Assembly (NCBI RefSeq): GCF_017798005.1
Contig: NZ_CP072548.1
Span: 1,674,001 to 1,738,000 of the forward strand
Direction: 5' to 3'
DNA: 64,000 nucleotides
Source of the DNA: Aggregatibacter sp. 2125159857
GTDB taxonomy: Bacteria > Pseudomonadota > Gammaproteobacteria > Enterobacterales > Pasteurellaceae
The translations under genes were made by a program, and so were the position numbers. The notes below the pieces were generated by a model. It made no database searches. It saw only the letters and a list, made by a program, of their open reading frames with translations, and was not told the DNA's origin. How positions within the stretch are numbered: position 1 is the stretch's first letter; each line of letters starts with the position of its first letter. Below are positions 49,041-58,492 of this stretch, one piece after another.

Positions 49041-51122
49041 ATGAATACCCAATTATTAGATGCGATTCCGCTAACAGCAATTTCCGGTGTCGGTGCTGCC
49101 GTAGCGGAAAAGTTAGGCAAATTGGGTATTTTTAATTTGCAGGACTTGCTATTTCATCTTCCTCTTCGTTACGAAGATCGTACCCGAATTACTCCCATAG
49201 CCGATTTACAGGCTGACCAGTACGCCACGATTGAAGGCGTAGTCCAAAGCGCAGAAGTACAATTTGGGCGTCGCCCCATGTTGATGGTTTACCTCTCCGA
49301 TGGCACATCCAAACTCGCATTACGTTTTTTCAATTTTAATGCCGGCATGAAAAATAGCTTACAGCCGGGCGCTCGAGTGAAAGCCTTCGGTGAAGTACGC
49401 CGTGGGCGTTTTATGGCGGAGATTCATCATCCGGAATATCAAATTATTCATGACAATAAACCCCTCGTTTTGGCGGAAACGCTAACGCCCATTTATCCGG
49501 CTACAGAAGGGTTAAAACAAACATCATTGCGTAAATTAATTGCGCAAGCTTTGTTGGTCTTAGAGAAAACGCCTTTGGCTGAATTGTTGCCTGCTGAATT
49601 TAATCCACATCCCTTTGATTTAAAATCAGCGATTCAATTTTTGCACAATCCGCCACCGGATGTTTCTTTGGCGATATTAGAAGAAGGTAAACACCCTGCA
49701 CAACAGCGCCTCATTTTTGAAGAATTGCTGGCATACAATCTCGCGATGCAAAAAGTGCGGTCAGGAATTCAGGAGAATTTTGCGGAACCCTTGTGTGCAC
49801 AATCGGATTTAAAACAACGCTTTTTAGCACAATTACCTTTCACACCGACCCATGCGCAATTACGTGTTACCCAAGAGATTGAACAGGATTTACAACAAAA
49901 TTATCCCATGATGCGCTTGGTACAAGGTGATGTAGGCTCCGGTAAAACCTTGGTGGCAGCACTGGCAGCGTTGACGGCCATTGATAATGGAAAACAAGTG
50001 GCGTTAATGGCACCAACAGAAATTCTGGCGGAACAGCATGCCACGAATTTCCGCCGTTGGTTTGACCCGCTTGGCATAGATGTCGGTTGGTTAGCCGGCA
50101 AAGTCAAAGGGAAACAACGTCTTGCTGAGCTGGAAAAAATAAAAAACGGTGAAGTTCAAATGGTGGTCGGGACACACGCCCTATTCCAAGATGAAGTCGA
50201 ATTTCATCATCTGAGTTTGGTGATTGTGGATGAGCAACATCGTTTTGGCGTACACCAACGTTTAATGTTGCGTGAAAAAGGCAACCAAGCAGGCGTTTAT
50301 CCTCACCAACTTATTATGACTGCCACACCGATTCCACGCACATTGGCCATGACGGTATATGCCGATTTGGACACCTCAATTATTGACGAACTGCCGCCGG
50401 GACGTACACCGATTACAACCATTGCCATTTCTGAAGAGCGTCGTGCAGAAATTATCGAGCGGGTCAATGTGGCCTGCACGCAAGAAAAACGGCAGGCTTA
50501 TTGGGTTTGTACCCTGATTGATGAATCGGAAGTGCTGGAAGCTCAGGCTGCGGAGGCAGTAGCAGAAGATCTTCATAAAATCTTACCGCACTTGCGTATT
50601 GGCTTAGTACATGGGCGAATGAAACCTGCTGAAAAACAAGAAATTATGCAAGAGTTTAAGGATGCTAATTTGGATTTACTGGTCGCGACGACAGTGATTG
50701 AAGTGGGCGTGGATGTGCCAAATGCCAGTTTAATGATCATTGAAAATGCCGAACGCCTAGGGTTATCGCAACTTCACCAATTACGCGGTCGGGTTGGGCG
50801 TGGCACCACAGCTTCTTTTTGTGTATTAATGTATAAACCGCCATTAGGCAAAATTTCGCAGAAACGCCTGCAGGTCATGCGTGATACGCAAGATGGCTTT
50901 GTGATTTCGGAAAAAGATTTAGAAATTCGTGGCCCGGGTGAAATGCTTGGTACGAAACAAACCGGCATAACCGAATTCAAAGTGGCAAACCTTATGCGTG
51001 ATCGTAAAATGCTCCCAACCGTCCAATTTTATGCTAAGCAGCTCAGCCAAAAATATCCGCAACAGGCAGAATTTCTCATTCGCCGCTGGCTGAATAATCG
51101 AGAGATTTACGGTAATGTTTAA
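49041..51122 (+). CDS. recG: ATP-dependent DNA helicase RecG
   Basis: The product has 693 residues: an N-terminal wedge/OB domain (about 1-150, ISGVGAAVAEKLGKLGI), then SF2 motifs I QGDVGSGKTLVAALAAL, II VIVDEQHRFG, III MTATPIPRTLAMT, and V/VI VIEVGVDVPNASLMII and QLRGRVGRG. It regresses stalled forks. Its ATG abuts the spoT TAA with no gap; the trmH gene that separates them in E. coli is absent. Confidence 0.98.
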   Translation: MNTQLLDAIPLTAISGVGAAVAEKLGKLGIFNLQDLLFHLPLRYEDRTRITPIADLQADQYATIEGVVQSAEVQFGRRPMLMVYLSDGTSKLALRFFNFNAGMKNSLQPGARVKAFGEVRRGRFMAEIHHPEYQIIHDNKPLVLAETLTPIYPATEGLKQTSLRKLIAQALLVLEKTPLAELLPAEFNPHPFDLKSAIQFLHNPPPDVSLAILEEGKHPAQQRLIFEELLAYNLAMQKVRSGIQENFAEPLCAQSDLKQRFLAQLPFTPTHAQLRVTQEIEQDLQQNYPMMRLVQGDVGSGKTLVAALAALTAIDNGKQVALMAPTEILAEQHATNFRRWFDPLGIDVGWLAGKVKGKQRLAELEKIKNGEVQMVVGTHALFQDEVEFHHLSLVIVDEQHRFGVHQRLMLREKGNQAGVYPHQLIMTATPIPRTLAMTVYADLDTSIIDELPPGRTPITTIAISEERRAEIIERVNVACTQEKRQAYWVCTLIDESEVLEAQAAEAVAEDLHKILPHLRIGLVHGRMKPAEKQEIMQEFKDANLDLLVATTVIEVGVDVPNASLMIIENAERLGLSQLHQLRGRVGRGTTASFCVLMYKPPLGKISQKRLQVMRDTQDGFVISEKDLEIRGPGEMLGTKQTGITEFKVANLMRDRKMLPTVQFYAKQLSQKYPQQAEFLIRRWLNNREIYGNV

Positions 51123-51189
51123 TGCTGAGATGATGGACATATTTTGAAACAACATATTAAGAGACAAAAGCTGATTTGACAGGTGAATT

Positions 51190-51999
51190 ATGACAGCGTT
51201 ATCCAAACCTAGAATCCTCTTTTTTGATTCCGGCGTCGGAGGGTTAAGCGTTTACCAAGAAGTCCAAAAACAACTCCCGGATTGTCATTATCTCTATTGT
51301 TTTGATAATGCATTTTTCCCCTATTCTGAAAAATCGGAAGCACTCATTATTGAGCGTGTGAATAAAATTTGCACGCACCTTGATCGCTTATATGCCTTAG
51401 ATCTCATTGTTATTGCTTGTAATACGGCCAGTACCATTGTATTACCCTCATTACGCCAACATTTCTCTATTCCCATTGTTGGCACGGTTCCCGCCATTAA
51501 GCCTGCGGCAGAATACTCTTCGACAAAGCATATTGGTTTATTAGCCACAAAAGGAACTGTTAAACGAGAATATATCGATCATTTAATTGAAAAATATGCA
51601 CAATCTTGTCGAGTTGAAAAAATCGGCAGCACCAAACTTGTCGAACTGGCAGAACGTAAATTACGTGGTTATCCTGTTGATTTAAATGACATAAGAACGG
51701 AGTTAAGCGAATGGATAATGATGCCTGACTTAGATGCGATTGTGCTGGGCTGTACACATTTTCCGCTCATAAAATCGGAAATTCAGCAATGCTTACCACA
51801 AGTGAGCCATTTCATTGATTCAGGGGAAGCAATCGCTAAACGAATAGCCTTCTTACTAAATGAAGTCAAAGTGCGGTCAAAAAATCATATGATTTCTCAA
51901 GTGTTTTATACAAAGCCATTTATCATTGAAGACGACTTATCAGAATGCCTTCATGCGCTTGGCTTTGAACAATTCAGCTTAATCCATATAAACAGTTAA
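51190..51999 (+). CDS. murI: Glutamate racemase
   Basis: The product has 269 residues and makes D-glutamate for peptidoglycan. It shows LFFDSGVGGLSVYQEV with the catalytic Asp/Ser, VIACNTASTIVLPSLR with one catalytic Cys, and VLGCTHFPLIKSEIQQ with the second. Like the H. influenzae enzyme it lacks the long N-terminal extension of E. coli MurI. An uptake signal in reverse follows at 52007. Confidence 0.96.
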   Translation: MTALSKPRILFFDSGVGGLSVYQEVQKQLPDCHYLYCFDNAFFPYSEKSEALIIERVNKICTHLDRLYALDLIVIACNTASTIVLPSLRQHFSIPIVGTVPAIKPAAEYSSTKHIGLLATKGTVKREYIDHLIEKYAQSCRVEKIGSTKLVELAERKLRGYPVDLNDIRTELSEWIMMPDLDAIVLGCTHFPLIKSEIQQCLPQVSHFIDSGEAIAKRIAFLLNEVKVRSKNHMISQVFYTKPFIIEDDLSECLHALGFEQFSLIHINS

Positions 52000-52038
52000 A
52001 ATTTCGACCGCACTTTTGATTGTGTTATGCCTATCACA

Positions 52039-53211
52039 TTATTGGGAGTCAGGTAAAATTTTAGTGGGTGTGACAATTTCACTTGGATAACATCCTAAAA
52101 TTTTCAACTGGTGGCTAACTTGTTTTAATTCTTCCAATGCAGCCTGCGTGTCAGGATGATGAATATTCGCCTCAATTTCCAAATAAAACATTTCCTGCCA
52201 TGGTTTCCCATAAATCGGACGGGAAGCTAATTTTGTCATGTTGATATTGTGTTTTTTAAACACCCACAACGCCTCCACCAAAGCACCGGCCTGTTGCCCC
52301 GTACTCATTAACAAGAGTGTTTTTGTATGAATTTGTGGCGAAACATTATGCGATTCTTTCGCGATAACAATAAAGCGAGTGATATTGTTTTCTTGGTTGG
52401 CAATATTGCGTTTCAGCACAGTCAAACCGTATAACTTCCCTCCCTCTTCGCTGCCCAAGGCGGCAATATTGGGTTTGTTCAATCTGGCAACCAATTGCAT
52501 AGCATGAGAACTGCTTTCACAATATTCAATATGTACGCGATCTAAACCATGGATAAATTGACTACATTGCTGAATCACCTGAGGATGGCTATATAGGGTA
52601 TCAATTTGACTTAACTCATGCTGCCCATTGACTAAAACGCAGTGCTGAATAGGATAAGCCAATTCCCCCATCAAAGACAAATCAGTGTGTTGCAACAGAT
52701 CATAAACTTCGTTAATCGTGCCGGATGTGGTATTTTCCAATGGAAGAACACCATAATCTGCTTCACCGTTTTGCACTTTAGCAAAAACCTGATCAAAACT
52801 AGCACAACTTATTTCCACCAATTCTTCTTGGTATCGAGTGGCATAATTTCGTGCCGCCAAATGAGAATAAGATCCTCGCTTGCCGAGAAAGGCAATGTGA
52901 ATGTTCTCCTCGCGTTGTGAATTCAACTTTTTCTGTAAATAAACTTGTTGCGTCAGCACCGAATCTTCAATAATTTTTTGGAAAATTGCAGTAATATATT
53001 GTGGCTCAAGTTGATAATTTTCATTTTCAGAAAATTGCACTAACTCTTGTAACAGCTGTTCTTCACGCACCACATCACGTAATGGCTTCTGTGTTATTTC
53101 TTTACTACGCGCCACATCAAACGCAAGACGATGACGCTCGGAAAGTAACTTTAATAAACTGCGGTCAATTTGGGTAATCTGCTGTCGAATTTCACTTAAA
53201 TCCAATAACAT
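52039..53211 (-). CDS. pheA: Bifunctional chorismate mutase / prephenate dehydratase
   Basis: The product has 390 residues: chorismate mutase AroQ domain (1-95, [40 protein letters not shown]), prephenate dehydratase (about 105-285, [38 protein letters not shown]) and a C-terminal ACT domain (about 300-390, [39 protein letters not shown], the Phe-binding ESRP motif being ASRP here). No leader peptide or attenuator was recognised upstream. Confidence 0.97.
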   Translation of the reverse strand: MLLDLSEIRQQITQIDRSLLKLLSERHRLAFDVARSKEITQKPLRDVVREEQLLQELVQFSENENYQLEPQYITAIFQKIIEDSVLTQQVYLQKKLNSQREENIHIAFLGKRGSYSHLAARNYATRYQEELVEISCASFDQVFAKVQNGEADYGVLPLENTTSGTINEVYDLLQHTDLSLMGELAYPIQHCVLVNGQHELSQIDTLYSHPQVIQQCSQFIHGLDRVHIEYCESSSHAMQLVARLNKPNIAALGSEEGGKLYGLTVLKRNIANQENNITRFIVIAKESHNVSPQIHTKTLLLMSTGQQAGALVEALWVFKKHNINMTKLASRPIYGKPWQEMFYLEIEANIHHPDTQAALEELKQVSHQLKILGCYPSEIVTPTKILPDSQ

Positions 53212-53344
53212 AACTTTTCCTTTATTTGAATACTATTGCGTTTTTCAGCTCAAATTTTTTGGTATCGACGAGAAATTATCAGAAATTTCCTTAACAAATC
53301 GGCAACAATAAAGCATTTTCCGGTGCTAAGTTACCATAAAGAAA

Positions 53345-53383
53345 CTGCACCATACTAGGACAATATGCCTAATCTTGGTGCAG
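53345..53383 (-). terminator. Probable terminator of the tad operon
   Basis: CTGCACCA...CTAGG pairs with CCTAA...TGGTGCAG; on the minus strand the stem is followed by TTTCTTT. It lies in the 217 bp between tadF and pheA, where no tadG is found. Confidence 0.6.
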
Positions 53384-53428
53384 TATATAAGATAAGTGAC
53401 TTATCGAGCCGAAATTACACTTTAAAAA

Positions 53429-54049
53429 CTATTTCGCCCGAGCCGGTGCAAATGTTGAAGAACGTAGAAAACCGTTAGAAACCGTTCCCTTCTGCGCAAT
53501 CATGCTCTGAAAAAAGCTATTCACTTCTACGCACAATGTAACTTGGTAAAGAGGGATCTTCCGTAAATTATTCGTTTCTGAACGAGGAGAAAGATGGCCT
53601 AGGGTATTCAATGGTTTATATGGCTCACAAGCAGACGAATTACTCACCTTATCATATTGATTTGAATCGGGAGAGAAACGTTCCAAAGTCACTTTTGCTT
53701 TATTCACATTTCGATCACCAAACAACATCAAGTTCGCCAACTGAATATATTGGTTCAAATCACCATCACTACTACCAACAACACTAAAACCGCCAGCGGC
53801 TCCTGTTGTACCATCTGTTAATGTTGCATTACCGTTATCATCATATAACTGGACCCTTTCACGCAATATACTCACTAAAGATAGAGAAGTATTATCTAAC
53901 TTTGCTTGGGTCGAACGCTGAACGACTAAATCGGCTAGGAACGCAAAAACAATAACTAAAATCATCAGCGTAAGCGCAAATTCAATCGTCACTGAGCCTT
54001 TTTTACTTTGTCTAAAAAAACTCACTAGATTTAAAAAATTATTATTCAT
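53429..54049 (-). CDS. tadF: Tad pseudopilin TadF
   Basis: The product has 206 residues from ATG 54049. A prepilin-like segment KKGSVTIEFALTLMILVIVF (Gly then Glu+5 and a hydrophobic helix) is followed by a soluble C-terminal domain with two Cys (SACEPYKP and LCVEV). TadE and TadF are minor pilins cleaved by TadV and needed for Flp fibrils in A. actinomycetemcomitans. The start is uncertain; ATG 54061 and TTG 54088 are also in frame and none has a good ribosome site. Last gene of the operon; size and motif exclude the much larger TadG. Confidence 0.85.
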   Translation of the reverse strand: MNNNFLNLVSFFRQSKKGSVTIEFALTLMILVIVFAFLADLVVQRSTQAKLDNTSLSLVSILRERVQLYDDNGNATLTDGTTGAAGGFSVVGSSDGDLNQYIQLANLMLFGDRNVNKAKVTLERFSPDSNQYDKVSNSSACEPYKPLNTLGHLSPRSETNNLRKIPLYQVTLCVEVNSFFQSMIAQKGTVSNGFLRSSTFAPARAK

Positions 54050-54100
54050 ACCGTCTACCATAATTTTATCGCAAACAAACCTAGCCAACTCTCTGGATGA

Positions 54101-54670
54101 TTAAGGCGTAACAGGAAATTGAGAACGTTGCCATTCCTGCACCATAACAAATTCTCTGGTTAAAACATGTTCAACTAAAGAATTTGGGACAAAGGGCACC
54201 GGAACCAAAAACTTATACTTATACACGACCGTATAATAAGCTAATGTCGAACCTTTCCCATCTGTATCATATTGTGTTGCTCCACTCGATGATGGAATTT
54301 TTTTGAAGTCTTTATTTAGCAACGCATTAATACAAGATTTCCCTTGAGAACAATTAACATATTTGACATCAACATCATAACCGTTATTTTTATCTAACTG
54401 AAGGAAATTTCCTAATGTTGACTTCTCTTGTGCGTTAAGTTGCTTCTGAAGATTATTTTTAAAGACATTCAGATAACTGCCTTTACCATCATACTCATTT
54501 TTTGAAATTCTGACACTTTCAGTCACCGCTAAATCCCAATAGCTTGTTGTAATAGCAATCCGACAAAACTCTAGAATCAAACATACGACAAGGAAATAAA
54601 AAACAATTGTCAACACGAACTCAACAGGGGCTGCACCTCTATTACCTAATACAAACTTCTTTAGTTTCAT
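54101..54670 (-). CDS. tadE: Tad pseudopilin TadE
   Basis: The product has 189 residues. Near the N-terminus GNRGAAPVEFVLTIVFYFLV matches the TadE prepilin motif (cleavage after Gly, Glu+5, Phe); the C-terminal domain holds a Cys pair (VNCSQGKSCINALL). It is processed by TadV and acts as a minor pilin in fibril assembly. 17 bp after tadD. Confidence 0.9.
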   Translation of the reverse strand: MKLKKFVLGNRGAAPVEFVLTIVFYFLVVCLILEFCRIAITTSYWDLAVTESVRISKNEYDGKGSYLNVFKNNLQKQLNAQEKSTLGNFLQLDKNNGYDVDVKYVNCSQGKSCINALLNKDFKKIPSSSGATQYDTDGKGSTLAYYTVVYKYKFLVPVPFVPNSLVEHVLTREFVMVQEWQRSQFPVTP

Positions 54671-54687
54671 ATCAATGTTCCTAAAAA

Positions 54688-55470
54688 TTATTTAGCAATA
54701 TAATCTGAAATGCGTTCTGTTTTTCTAAGTGCATCAATTAATGAATCTGGTGAGGTATTCAAATTTTCTTTTAGGATAATATCTTTCGCATAATCAAGTT
54801 CATTGTTCTTCACTAAAGCAAAAACTAAATTGTGAACCAAACGTTGCTCTCTAATACCATTCAAATATTGCGGCAATAATAAAGAAATTGCATTACGATA
54901 ATCACCATTAATAATGCTTAACATTGCTAGATTATTAATTGCAATAACATCATTCAGAAAATACTCGCGAGCTTTATCAAAATTCTCTCTTGCGCTATTT
55001 AAATCATTTAAATGCGCATAAGTTACACCACGTAAGTTATAAACTTCACCATTCGTTGGAGAGGATGATAACACCGCATTTTCAACATCCAATGCTTCTC
55101 TATATCGTTTTAGCATATTGAGATTCTTGGCCTGCAAAATCTTTGCCTTTTCAGCCAAAGAACCGCCGGAACTTAAGATAGGCTGCAAATATAGTAAAGA
55201 TGAACTACTATCTCCTTTCTTGTAGTAAGCTTCAGATAACTTATAACGTGTTAATAAATCGTCTTCATTTTTGAGAATACTACGATACATTGAAATCAAC
55301 GCATCATAATTTCGCGTATTTTGATACAAGCTTTCTTTAGTTGTAATGCTTTCATCATCTGCATAAACTCCAGCATCATCGGTGGAGCCACCCTCAAACA
55401 TAGATGAACAAGCACTAATAGACAATAAAACGCTACAAAATAAAGTTTTTTTGATAAGTTTAAAAGACAT
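54688..55470 (-). CDS. tadD: Tad TPR lipoprotein TadD
   Basis: The product has 260 residues. A lipoprotein signal ends SISAC (Cys about 20), followed by at least four TPR-like repeats (about 70-230; for example YKLSEAYYKKGDSSSSLLYL and VYNLRGVTYAHLNDLNSARE). TadD acts as pilotin/assembly factor for the RcpA secretin. Its start overlaps the 3' end of tadC by 11 bp. Confidence 0.92.
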   Translation of the reverse strand: MSFKLIKKTLFCSVLLSISACSSMFEGGSTDDAGVYADDESITTKESLYQNTRNYDALISMYRSILKNEDDLLTRYKLSEAYYKKGDSSSSLLYLQPILSSGGSLAEKAKILQAKNLNMLKRYREALDVENAVLSSSPTNGEVYNLRGVTYAHLNDLNSARENFDKAREYFLNDVIAINNLAMLSIINGDYRNAISLLLPQYLNGIREQRLVHNLVFALVKNNELDYAKDIILKENLNTSPDSLIDALRKTERISDYIAK

Positions 55471-56320
55471 TTGGAAATACCCTCAATACGCCAGGAGCTA
55501 AAATTAATATAATAATCGGGAACATGATAAAAAGAATCAACGGAACGCTCATTTTAGCAGAAAGAGTCCCTAGTTTTTCTTCTATCGTTAATAACTGTAA
55601 CTCTCGAATATCACTAGAAAGCTGGATGAGCTGATCATAGATAGACGAACCAAAATTTAAACTTTGTTGCATTACTGTACAAAACATTCTGATTTCAGTA
55701 GTCGGTAATGAAATTGCCAAATCTTGTAGTGCCTGCGACATACCTGTCAGCTCAGATTTTCGAATGACTCTCAACATAACATAAGATAAATCCGGATTTA
55801 GCTTTTTAAAATCTGTTGCAACCTGTTTTAATGCCGCTTCAATACTCACCCCTGTTTGCACATTAACTGCAACAAGATCAATAAAACTGGTTAAATCATT
55901 CATTATTTTTTTAGTTTTGGATTTTAAGACAAAACCGGTAAGAAATCCAGGAACAATGATAATGCCAATAAAAATCAATAAACAACTAATAATTAGGGAA
56001 AAACCCTCAGCATCTCGACCCAAAAACAAGTAATATACAAAGAATACTAAAGTCATAATCGCTAATTTTAGCTTAATATTCTTATCAATAATTCCCAAAG
56101 CCTTTAATAAAGGATTATTATTAATTAATAACAATTCAAGTTCAATTTGCTGTTTTGTCTTATTTTTATTCGCTGCATCAGACTCATTAGCTTCAGAGAA
56201 TCTACCGGCCAGAATATCTTCATTACGACGAAGGTTCTTACCACCCGAAATTGATATAAATAGTAGAACAAGAGAAAACGCAATAACTAATAGGTAAATT
56301 AGAAGTAATTTTACTGTCAT
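55460..56320 (-). CDS. tadC: Tad inner-membrane platform protein TadC
   Basis: The product has 286 residues and is a T2SSF/GspF-domain membrane protein: an N-terminal hydrophobic segment, paired helices around 80-130, the GspF region (DLVAVNVQTGVSIEAALKQV, ELTGMSQALQDLAISLP) and a C-terminal membrane helix. ATG 56320 after GAGGAAG is chosen; it overlaps the tadB TGA as ATGA. Works with TadB and TadA. Confidence 0.93.
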   Translation of the reverse strand: MTVKLLLIYLLVIAFSLVLLFISISGGKNLRRNEDILAGRFSEANESDAANKNKTKQQIELELLLINNNPLLKALGIIDKNIKLKLAIMTLVFFVYYLFLGRDAEGFSLIISCLLIFIGIIIVPGFLTGFVLKSKTKKIMNDLTSFIDLVAVNVQTGVSIEAALKQVATDFKKLNPDLSYVMLRVIRKSELTGMSQALQDLAISLPTTEIRMFCTVMQQSLNFGSSIYDQLIQLSSDIRELQLLTIEEKLGTLSAKMSVPLILFIMFPIIILILAPGVLRVFPNVF

Positions 56321-57201
56321 GTTGACTTCCTCATTAATCCCCAAATAATCAACATACCAAACGCAACACTACCAAACACATAATATAATATATATCGCCC
56401 TGTAGGATCGGTGGTAATAAACTCAAAATTCTCCGGCATTGTAAATTTCATGAAAATAAAGAACCCAATAGGGAAACAAGCCACAATCATTGCTGACATT
56501 CTTGCTTCCGATGTCATTGCTTTTTTCTTTTTTTCCATCTTAGTACTATCTGCAATAACGCGTCCTAATCTTGATATAACCTCTTTTATCTGTCCCCCTT
56601 TACTCAGATTGGTCCGGATAATCGTAATAAAAAAGTAGAATTCTTTATATGGATAACGTGTATAGCTCTCATCAAACACAGTAATTGGATCCTCACCGAT
56701 AGCCAAACGTCTATGAATATTTCTGAACTCAGCACCTAACTGCCCTGTCAATTCTTGTCCACAACGTTCCAGCCCTTGTAATAACCCTGCACCGGAAGAA
56801 GATGCTGCTATCAAAATCTGAATAACCTCTGGGAATACATTATTAAATACTTTTCTATTACGTCGTTGGCCTAACTTCCATATAAACATAACAAAAGCAA
56901 AAACAAAAATAATACTAAAGGTTAGTCTATCAATATGAATATAACTCACATTAATTGCAAAAAAAGCTAAGAATAATAAGACGCTAATTACACTATTCCG
57001 CAGAATATTCTTTCGTTGCCCACCTGAAAAATAGAATACCCATAGCGACAACTTAGACTTAATACCTTGAGCAAAGGTTTCTAATTTGTTCTCTGTACTA
57101 TTATATTCATTAATTTTTTTCTTAGTCACAAACCAACTGGTCAATACATAAATGACTAACAATCCACCGAAGGCTAAAAGAATATAATAAAGTAAAGACA
57201 T
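56317..57201 (-). CDS. tadB: Tad inner-membrane platform protein TadB
   Basis: The product has 294 residues and is a second T2SSF-domain protein with hydrophobic segments near 1-25, 75-105 and at the C-terminus, and the motif AASSSGAGLLQGLERCGQEL, LAIGEDPITVFDES, LSKGGQIKEVISRLGRVIAD. Paralogue of TadC; start overlaps the tadA stop (TAATG) and end overlaps tadC. Confidence 0.94.
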   Translation of the reverse strand: MSLLYYILLAFGGLLVIYVLTSWFVTKKKINEYNSTENKLETFAQGIKSKLSLWVFYFSGGQRKNILRNSVISVLLFLAFFAINVSYIHIDRLTFSIIFVFAFVMFIWKLGQRRNRKVFNNVFPEVIQILIAASSSGAGLLQGLERCGQELTGQLGAEFRNIHRRLAIGEDPITVFDESYTRYPYKEFYFFITIIRTNLSKGGQIKEVISRLGRVIADSTKMEKKKKAMTSEARMSAMIVACFPIGFFIFMKFTMPENFEFITTDPTGRYILYYVFGSVAFGMLIIWGLMRKST

Positions 57202-58481
57202 TAATTCACATCTCCAAAAATACTTTGCAATTCATTGCTAAGATTAAACACCTGTGCATTTTGGAAAACAACAGAGCGACTTAATAATCCATGATTAATA
57301 AACTCACCCATAATTTTCCCATTCGCATCACGGTATCTACTTGCCTTATAACTAAAAATATCCTGTAGAACAACCTGTCCATTTTCCATTCCCATCACTT
57401 CTGTGATGTTCATAATTTTTCTTGAACCATCATTGAGTCGGGAAGCTTGCACAATAACATTTACCGCAGATGAAATATTTCTCCGAATAGCCTCTAAAGG
57501 TAATGCCGCACTCGACATCATTACCATACTTTCTAGACGTGATATTGCGTCTCTCGGGCTATTCGCATGCAGAGTAGACATTGAGCCATCATGACCGGTA
57601 TTCATTGCTTGCAACATTTGGAACGCTTCTCCACCACGACATTCCCCTACAATGATACGTTCAGGCCGCATACGCAAAGCATTAATCACCAAATCCTGCA
57701 TACTCACCTCACCGGTATGCTCCACCCCGGCTAAACGTGTTTCTAGACGTACAACATGAGGTTGCTCTAAACGTAACTCCGCTGTATCCTCAAGGGTAAT
57801 AACGCGCTCCGTATGCGAAATATAGTTAGATAACGCATTTAATAACGTTGTTTTACCTGAACCTGTCCCCCCCGATACAATGATATTGACACGAGATCTT
57901 GCTGCTATAATTAAAAAGTTCGCCATATCACGCGTCATGGAACCAAAGCTTACCAACTCCTGTAAACTCTTTTTATTCTTACTGAATTTACGAATAGAAA
58001 TAGATGTACCATCTAATGCAATAGGTGCAATAACGACATTTAAACGGCTACCGTCCGGTAAGCGAGAGTCTACCAGAGGGCTACTATCATCAATACGACG
58101 ACCTACTCGCGCAACCAAACGTTTTGCAATATCTGTCAACTGCTCATTATTGATAAATGTTTTATCTGTTTTTTCAAGAATACCTGCACGTTCCACCCAG
58201 ATATCATTAGGACCGTTAACTAAAATATCATTTACCGTATCATCTGACATTAATTCTCGTAGTGGACCATAGCCACCGATTTCATCCGCCACCATTTCTG
58301 CCATGGCAAGTGCATCAGCAGACGAAATATACACGGAACTTTTATTAGCAACCCGGTTAACAATTTGAATTAACTCATTTACTAATAAGTTTCTGTCAGT
58401 TTGAAGCTGATCAATCTTTTCAATATCAAGATTACTTAAAACTTCACTTCTAAAAAATATCTGTTGCTCTTTAGTTAACAT
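57201..58481 (-). CDS. tadA: Tad assembly ATPase TadA (CpaF/VirB11-like)
   Basis: The product has 426 residues: the CpaF start motif GYGPLRELMSDDTVNDILVN, Walker A SGGTGSGKTTLLNALSNY (about 200-217), Asp box ITLEDTAELRLEQPHVVRLE, Walker B MRPERIIVGECRGGEAFQML and His box GHDGSMSTLHANSP. It is a hexameric secretion ATPase powering Flp pilin assembly at the inner membrane. Confidence 0.97.
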   Translation of the reverse strand: MLTKEQQIFFRSEVLSNLDIEKIDQLQTDRNLLVNELIQIVNRVANKSSVYISSADALAMAEMVADEIGGYGPLRELMSDDTVNDILVNGPNDIWVERAGILEKTDKTFINNEQLTDIAKRLVARVGRRIDDSSPLVDSRLPDGSRLNVVIAPIALDGTSISIRKFSKNKKSLQELVSFGSMTRDMANFLIIAARSRVNIIVSGGTGSGKTTLLNALSNYISHTERVITLEDTAELRLEQPHVVRLETRLAGVEHTGEVSMQDLVINALRMRPERIIVGECRGGEAFQMLQAMNTGHDGSMSTLHANSPRDAISRLESMVMMSSAALPLEAIRRNISSAVNVIVQASRLNDGSRKIMNITEVMGMENGQVVLQDIFSYKASRYRDANGKIMGEFINHGLLSRSVVFQNAQVFNLSNELQSIFGDVN

Positions 58482-58492
58482 TTTTGACTATT

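Noticed and set aside
53212..53428. Attenuator or leader peptide for pheA
   Set aside because: No Phe-rich short ORF was seen on the minus strand upstream of pheA; the hairpin there fits the end of the tad operon.
53429..54049. Reading the last tad gene as tadG
   Set aside because: It has only 206 residues with an N-terminal pseudopilin motif, which fits TadF; TadG is much larger.
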